NCBI GenBank assembly: GCA_039928925.1
Contig: JBDSSF010000001.1
Span: 1-64,000, forward strand
Length of the DNA: 64,000 nt
From: Candidatus Saccharimonadales bacterium
Lineage (GTDB): Bacteria > Patescibacteriota > Saccharimonadia > Saccharimonadales > Saccharimonadaceae
Direction: 5' to 3'
Below are positions 59,567 through 64,000 of the stretch, piece after piece. A program made the position numbers and the translations under genes. The notes below the pieces were generated by a model. It worked only from the letters and a program-made list of their open reading frames with translations, was not told the DNA's origin and did no database searches. How positions within the stretch are numbered: position 1 is the stretch's first letter; each line of letters begins with the position of its first letter.

Positions 59567-62113
59567 TTAGACGATAGTTTTCTTGTCAATTGATCTCTTA
59601 ACACTATCCTCAATTTTCGAAAGTAATATAACAGACTTTTCAGCGGATTTTTTTATTGCAAAAATTTTTCTTGATGAAGCTACTACATTATCAAACACAG
59701 CCTCACCGGGTACAGTCTTTAATAGTAGAGTCAAACCAGATAAAGGTTTTTGTGAGTGAATTGCTGCAAGTCTTATGTAAAAACTAAATGAAGCTAAATT
59801 CATGATTTCTCCTTCATTAAGATAGGGATTAAAAAGTGGCCTTAAGATTTTTTCATCGGCTGGATTTCCAGTTCTAAAGACTACGACTGTACCGACATTG
59901 GCTAGAATGATGTTAATCATATCTTTATCAGACTGTTGCGAGGTAGATTGCTCAGCCATCGTAAGAAATAGTTTGTACTTACGAGATTCAGATAACATCT
60001 GCACGAACGACATGGTGGCAAAATTCTGGAACTCATCAACATAAAGATAAAATGGTCTCCGATCGGTATTTTTTATACGAGCACGTCGTAGTGATGCCAG
60101 TTGGAGCTTTGCGAGAACTGCTATGCCGAGTAGTTCTGAAGTATCTTCTCCAATCATTCCTTTAGAGAAGTTGCAGATTAATATCTTACCTTCATCCATT
60201 ATCATATCAAAGTCGATGGTAGATTTTGGCTGCTCTAAGATGCCTTTTGCTGTAGCTGAGAAGAGGAATCGACCTACCTTGGAGGTTATACCGGCCGCCA
60301 TTTTAACTTGTTGGAAATTGCCAGCTTTCCCAAATTCGTTTCTCCAAAACTTTTGCAAGTTTTCATCCTCTAAGGTGGCCGTAACATTCCGGCGATATCT
60401 TCCGTCATTCAGTAAGTCGTAGATAGTAAAGAGTGTAGCATTTTTAACTGTTAAGGCAGTTTGGGTAGCATTACGAAGTACATATTCAATTCGGTGTCCG
60501 CCGGTATCGTCATTCGAGAATATTTTCCTAAATATAGACACGACAGATTCAGTAATAATATCTTTCTCTCTAAGTAAGTCATCTCCTTCAAGCTCTTCGT
60601 TTAACTCAAGTAGGTTCATGCCTATAGGATAGGAAAGGTCATCAGGATTAAAGTAAATAACATCTCTTACTCTGTGCTCTGGAATTCGGCTAGCAACCTC
60701 CTTGGCCATATCACCGTGAGGATCGATAATGGCAAGGCCTTTACCATTTTCTATATCCTGCATTATCATATATTGAATCATGGTTGTCTTCCCATTGCCT
60801 GTGCCGCCAATAATATACATGTGTCGTTCCCGTTCTGCTCTGGTCATTCCGATGGGTGTTCTAGAGCCATGATGGTTATTAGTACCAATCAGTACATCGA
60901 GTTCCGTGTTACTTTTTAGCGAGAGTGGAGCGGGGAGTGTTCTGCTAAGTGAGCTGACTAAGTTCTCTGTCTGAGAGGATCCTATAAACGGAAAGTGATA
61001 AAAGTCTCCAACCTCAGATGCTGCAAAAATTGACTCCTTATATAAAAGTATGGACGGAATGCGACGACGTACAGAGCTGGACGACTTAGCTAAGAGGTTC
61101 TTAGATACAATTATCTGGTAATTGGGTACCGAAAAAGCCTTCATTGATAAAATGAGACCCTTCATTCGCTCACGAGTTTTTTGTTTCGAGTCTGCAATAA
61201 CCAACATGCGCATACTTACCTTAAATAGCGGCTGGTTTACTTTTTCATGAATCGACTCGACTAACTCTCGTTCAAAATTACTGAGAGCCCGGGCTGGCCG
61301 TAGGCCAAGTGCTACCTGCTGTTGCCGAGCGACTTCAATCGAATGTCTTTGAGTTGTTGATTGGGAGAAAATATTTATCAAACCAAATAGAAATGAATTT
61401 AAGGAAGTAATAATGCCGGTAGTTCGTAGGCGTCTTCTTGATATATGCTGAATTAAATCTTCATTTGATAGAATCTTACCTGCGATGGCCTTGGCCTCAC
61501 GGCTTTTGTGGGGACGTATAACTAGCTGAAAGATAATCTGCTCGTTATCTTCTAGTTTTGTCATCGCTCCCGTAATATAGGATATCGGATCATGTTGTTG
61601 TAATCGCTGATGACCATTAATGGGAAAGGCAAAGTGCTTTGACTGCAAAAATATGTTCGTTTGTGTTCGCATATTTTTAAAAGAGACTAGCGGATCATTT
61701 ATTTTTTTAATGAGAACATTTGGTATGTAAGAAATAAGGATTTGCTTAACTGTACTTGTGAGATTTGGGTGTGTTCCTATGATATATCGGATACCCTCTT
61801 TTCGAGAAGATACGATCTCAAGTGATGTAATCAATTCATGGCCTAAAACTCTATCTTTTAAAGATCTAGTATCTTCGATACCGTGGAGCACTCGAAAAAA
61901 CTCTTCTGTCGCAAGCGGCTCTTTAGTCATATTTTGAGGTGGGGTGAGTTCTAGGAATACGATATCTCTATGGCGTATGTAATGATTTCGTACGAACCAT
62001 ATTACTACACGCCCGATAGCTAGTAGTAGAAAAATGGTCAGGATAATAATTCCAATGCTAATAAGTAGCGTATTTGACACGCGTACCCACTGAATGAGCG
62101 AATCGATCATCAT
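59567..62113 (-). CDS. VirD4/TraD-like conjugation ATPase, copy 2
   Basis: 848 aa, paralogue of the 31573 gene along the whole length. One N-terminal helix (about 12-35), then a large soluble part. ATPase from about 430: Walker A GGTGNGKTTMIQYM, IDPHGDMAKEVASRIPEHRV, GHRIEYVLRNATQTALTV, YLYVDEFQNFATMSF and AEQSTSQQSD. It has a C-terminal extension of about 70 residues absent from copy 1. The ATG overlaps the stop of the M23 gene (ATGA). Last gene of the conjugation operon. Confidence 0.85.
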   Translation of the reverse strand: MMIDSLIQWVRVSNTLLISIGIIILTIFLLLAIGRVVIWFVRNHYIRHRDIVFLELTPPQNMTKEPLATEEFFRVLHGIEDTRSLKDRVLGHELITSLEIVSSRKEGIRYIIGTHPNLTSTVKQILISYIPNVLIKKINDPLVSFKNMRTQTNIFLQSKHFAFPINGHQRLQQHDPISYITGAMTKLEDNEQIIFQLVIRPHKSREAKAIAGKILSNEDLIQHISRRRLRTTGIITSLNSFLFGLINIFSQSTTQRHSIEVARQQQVALGLRPARALSNFERELVESIHEKVNQPLFKVSMRMLVIADSKQKTRERMKGLILSMKAFSVPNYQIIVSKNLLAKSSSSVRRRIPSILLYKESIFAASEVGDFYHFPFIGSSQTENLVSSLSRTLPAPLSLKSNTELDVLIGTNNHHGSRTPIGMTRAERERHMYIIGGTGNGKTTMIQYMIMQDIENGKGLAIIDPHGDMAKEVASRIPEHRVRDVIYFNPDDLSYPIGMNLLELNEELEGDDLLREKDIITESVVSIFRKIFSNDDTGGHRIEYVLRNATQTALTVKNATLFTIYDLLNDGRYRRNVTATLEDENLQKFWRNEFGKAGNFQQVKMAAGITSKVGRFLFSATAKGILEQPKSTIDFDMIMDEGKILICNFSKGMIGEDTSELLGIAVLAKLQLASLRRARIKNTDRRPFYLYVDEFQNFATMSFVQMLSESRKYKLFLTMAEQSTSQQSDKDMINIILANVGTVVVFRTGNPADEKILRPLFNPYLNEGEIMNLASFSFYIRLAAIHSQKPLSGLTLLLKTVPGEAVFDNVVASSRKIFAIKKSAEKSVILLSKIEDSVKRSIDKKTIV

Positions 62114-62736
62114 GGATCCAGCCTTGGATTACCACTTATAAAGTCTCGAGGATCTACCGGAATACCAAACACATCAATTTGAAAGTGGACATGTGGCCCA
62201 GTCGCTCGCCCAGTCGCACCCTCAAGTCCGATCACATCATCCGGTTTTACTTGTTGCCCGACTTTTACGAGAGCCTCAGATAGGTGCCAGTACTGTGACT
62301 GAATAGCATTGCCGTGATCTATAAAAACATATCGTCCATACTGGTTATCAACATTCATAACGACGCTTACGGTACCCGGCATGAAAGTTGTGACAGGTTG
62401 GCCAATCTTGCCGTAACTATCGGCTATATCAATACCCGTATGATGATCTTGGTATGGTGGATCAGATGCTCCAAATTCGAGCGTAACTACACCAGCAACT
62501 GGCCAGGTTGTTGTTACGTCGAGGGTCGTCACAAGATCACCTTTCGGATCATATATCTCTACCTTGTGGTTCGATGGGTTAACACCTACAAGGCTACTCG
62601 CTGCGGCTGATACACCAACATTTGCAAGTTCAACTACTGCAATAACCGGAAGAGTAATGAGAAGTAATATGACGCCTAGTACCAGCATAATTTCATTTCG
62701 AAACGTAGTGATAATCTTAGCAGTCATGAGATTCAT
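62110..62736 (-). CDS. M23 (LytM-type) peptidase, membrane-anchored
   Basis: 208 aa. One membrane helix (about 17-38), a linker, then the M23 domain (80-200): HHTGIDIAD (metal His and Asp), YGRYVFIDHG, QYWHLSE, GPHVHFQ (HxH). It cleaves peptidoglycan cross-links outside the membrane. It lies between VirB4 and VirD4-like genes, with 4-bp overlaps on both sides, and so probably opens the wall for the transfer channel. Confidence 0.9.
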   Translation of the reverse strand: MNLMTAKIITTFRNEIMLVLGVILLLITLPVIAVVELANVGVSAAASSLVGVNPSNHKVEIYDPKGDLVTTLDVTTTWPVAGVVTLEFGASDPPYQDHHTGIDIADSYGKIGQPVTTFMPGTVSVVMNVDNQYGRYVFIDHGNAIQSQYWHLSEALVKVGQQVKPDDVIGLEGATGRATGPHVHFQIDVFGIPVDPRDFISGNPRLDP

Positions 62737-64000
62737 GATGTGTATACCTCATTTGGATTTGTCGTAATAAGTGGATGCTCCTTTTCGGATGCAACTATCT
62801 GTACTGCTACATGGTTTTGATCAGCAATAATAATTCCATCACCCCTATCACAGGTAAGAAGAAAGGACTGCTCATATTCACTCAGGTTAAATTCCGACAC
62901 GACGTTTTTTATTGTTGTCGTATCTTGTCTCATAAGAATACGAAGTGAACTCTGAGATGCGATTGCTCGGCCATATTCACTTTTTAGAAAGTCATTTGCT
63001 TGTTGCGATATTATAGCTACACCAAGATAATATTTACGCGCCCTACGTACAAGCCCAGCTACAAAACGTGCACTCTCTTCATGCTCCAGTAGTAGCCAGC
63101 CTTCATCTATAACGAGTAATCGCTTTTTTGGGTAAACCTTCACTTGATTCTGGACGAAATTAGCAATGATCATCATCATGATCTGGCGCAAGCTTTCGGG
63201 TAGGTCTTTAATATCGAATATAACTAATCGGTTATCAAGTTTTATATTGGTCTGAGCATTAAAGACACCAGCTAGCGATCCGCTAATATATTTCTCGAGT
63301 CGTTCACATAACTCAAGTTGACCCATACCATGAAGCTGGGCGTATATATCTTGCAGGAGTGGCGTACCTATACTCTCATCTTTATAGACGCATAAGATAG
63401 CTCTATCAATCGCCGCTTTCTCGCGTGGGTTCAGACCCTCAGCCATAAGTGAAAGTATCTCTATTAAATCTTGCACATGTTCTGCCAGGCTATCATTTGA
63501 ATAAGAGTTAGTCGCTAGATCAAATGGATTAATTTTCTCCTGACTTCTTGCAGATAGTTTAATGTATGTGCCTTCTACTGAATTTGCTAGTTGTTTATAT
63601 TCACGTTCAGGATCAATCACAATAACACTTGTCCCTTGCATCAGTTGACGAAGAATTTCAACTTTGGCTGCGTAGCTTTTTCCACTTCCTGACTGAGCAA
63701 ACATAATACTGTTGGCATTGTTAAGACTGAAACGGTCTAATATCACAAGCGAATTGTTGGATTTATTGATGCCGTATAAAATACCCGCTTCATGCACGAG
63801 TTCAGACGAAAGAAGTGGGAAGGTAAGGGCAGCTGATGAGCTATCGAGATTTCGTTTCTGCGACAAGATGTCTTCACCTCGAGGGAGTACCGACTGCAGT
63901 CCTTCTATTTGTTGAAACCTGGCTGATTTGATATAGAATAGTCGAGCCGATAATTCAGTTTCAAGTAGCTTTGTCGTATTATCCAGAGCTTCAAGTGTCA
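62733..64000 (-). CDS. VirB4-like conjugation ATPase (5' part beyond the window)
   Basis: The frame is open to base 64000. The visible 422 codons include QSVLPRGEDILSQKRNLDSS, FPLLSSELVHEAGILYG and Walker A AQSGSGKSYAAK. IVIDPEREYKQL, MMMIANFVQNQVK and Walker B LLVIDEGWLLLEHEESARFV, then AIISQQANDFLKSEYGRAIA and ILMRQD follow. This is the conserved C-terminal ATPase domain of VirB4/TraC, the energiser of type IV secretion. A TTG at 63866 is not the real start because conserved VirB4 sequence lies upstream of it. It overlaps the M23 gene by 4 bases. Confidence 0.9.
   Translation of the reverse strand, partial: TLEALDNTTKLLETELSARLFYIKSARFQQIEGLQSVLPRGEDILSQKRNLDSSSAALTFPLLSSELVHEAGILYGINKSNNSLVILDRFSLNNANSIMFAQSGSGKSYAAKVEILRQLMQGTSVIVIDPEREYKQLANSVEGTYIKLSARSQEKINPFDLATNSYSNDSLAEHVQDLIEILSLMAEGLNPREKAAIDRAILCVYKDESIGTPLLQDIYAQLHGMGQLELCERLEKYISGSLAGVFNAQTNIKLDNRLVIFDIKDLPESLRQIMMMIIANFVQNQVKVYPKKRLLVIDEGWLLLEHEESARFVAGLVRRARKYYLGVAIISQQANDFLKSEYGRAIASQSSLRILMRQDTTTIKNVVSEFNLSEYEQSFLLTCDRGDGIIIADQNHVAVQIVASEKEHPLITTNPNEVYTS

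Noticed and set aside
1-64000. Alternative genetic code (TGA as glycine)
   Set aside because: TGA ends many well-defined genes, for example at the ATGA overlaps 3188-3191, 52568-52571 and 62110-62113, at the expected protein ends.
16855-64000. attR copy of the tRNA-Glu 3' end inside the window
   Set aside because: By eye no second copy of the tRNA-Glu T-arm and acceptor sequence was found; a computed repeat search would be needed to exclude a diverged copy.

Overview
The window reads as a chromosome segment of a Candidate Phyla Radiation (Patescibacteria) bacterium, most like a Saccharibacterium (TM7). This is inferred from content: a run of type IV prepilins, MurB, a divergent FolD, an LPxTG-type surface protein, VirB4/VirD4-like conjugation ATPases, many tiny membrane proteins and short gene spacing. 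TGA works as a stop throughout, so the code is not the TGA-glycine code of Gracilibacteria or Absconditabacteria. No rRNA or marker gene was available to fix the taxonomy. All coordinates and motifs were read by eye.

Left part (1-16.9 kb, core-like). A minus-strand operon of five prepilins, one with a large phage-tail-like adhesin body, is followed by murB, tRNA-Arg(TCG), small membrane proteins, tRNA-Lys(CTT), folD, and a signalling group (CheY-like regulator, GNAT/autoinducer-synthase-like membrane protein, 7TM-GAF histidine kinase). Next come an LPTTG-anchored surface protein and two units of unusually GC-rich genes, up to tRNA-Glu(TTC).

Middle part (16.9-35 kb, mobile). A large serine recombinase runs antisense into tRNA-Glu, so its last 13 codons are tRNA sequence. 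Behind it are a 41-codon gene, a replication-relaxation protein, and a 10-kb plus-strand array of phage-tail-fibre/adhesin-like proteins without capsid, portal, terminase or sheath genes. A higBA toxin-antitoxin pair, a tyrosine recombinase, a VirD4-like ATPase, an XRE regulator and an Mrr-like nuclease follow.

Right part (35-64 kb, accessory). It holds a SF2 helicase, a second replication-relaxation protein, a translesion-polymerase operon with two small partner ORFs, and a beta-glucan/exopolysaccharide cluster (two cellulose-synthase-like GT2 enzymes, GH16 glucanase, GT-C-like membrane protein). It continues with a tandem-Nudix protein and a possible defence cassette (MazG/dCTPase-like, PD-(D/E)XK plus SF1 helicase of DUF2075 type, membrane GIY-YIG nuclease). 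A secreted SGNH esterase and small membrane proteins precede a conjugation operon (VirB4, M23 peptidase, second VirD4-like ATPase) cut by the right edge. No copy of the tRNA-Glu end was found downstream, so the element may extend beyond the window.

Two transcription styles stand out. Many AT-rich genes have a -10 box (often extended, TGNTANNNT) ending exactly 6-7 nt before the start codon and no Shine-Dalgarno sequence, which fits leaderless mRNAs. In contrast, six scattered GC-rich units encode small proteins of unknown function. Most of them have a good sigma70-type promoter, a stem-loop in the leader, a Shine-Dalgarno sequence and a strong hairpin terminator.
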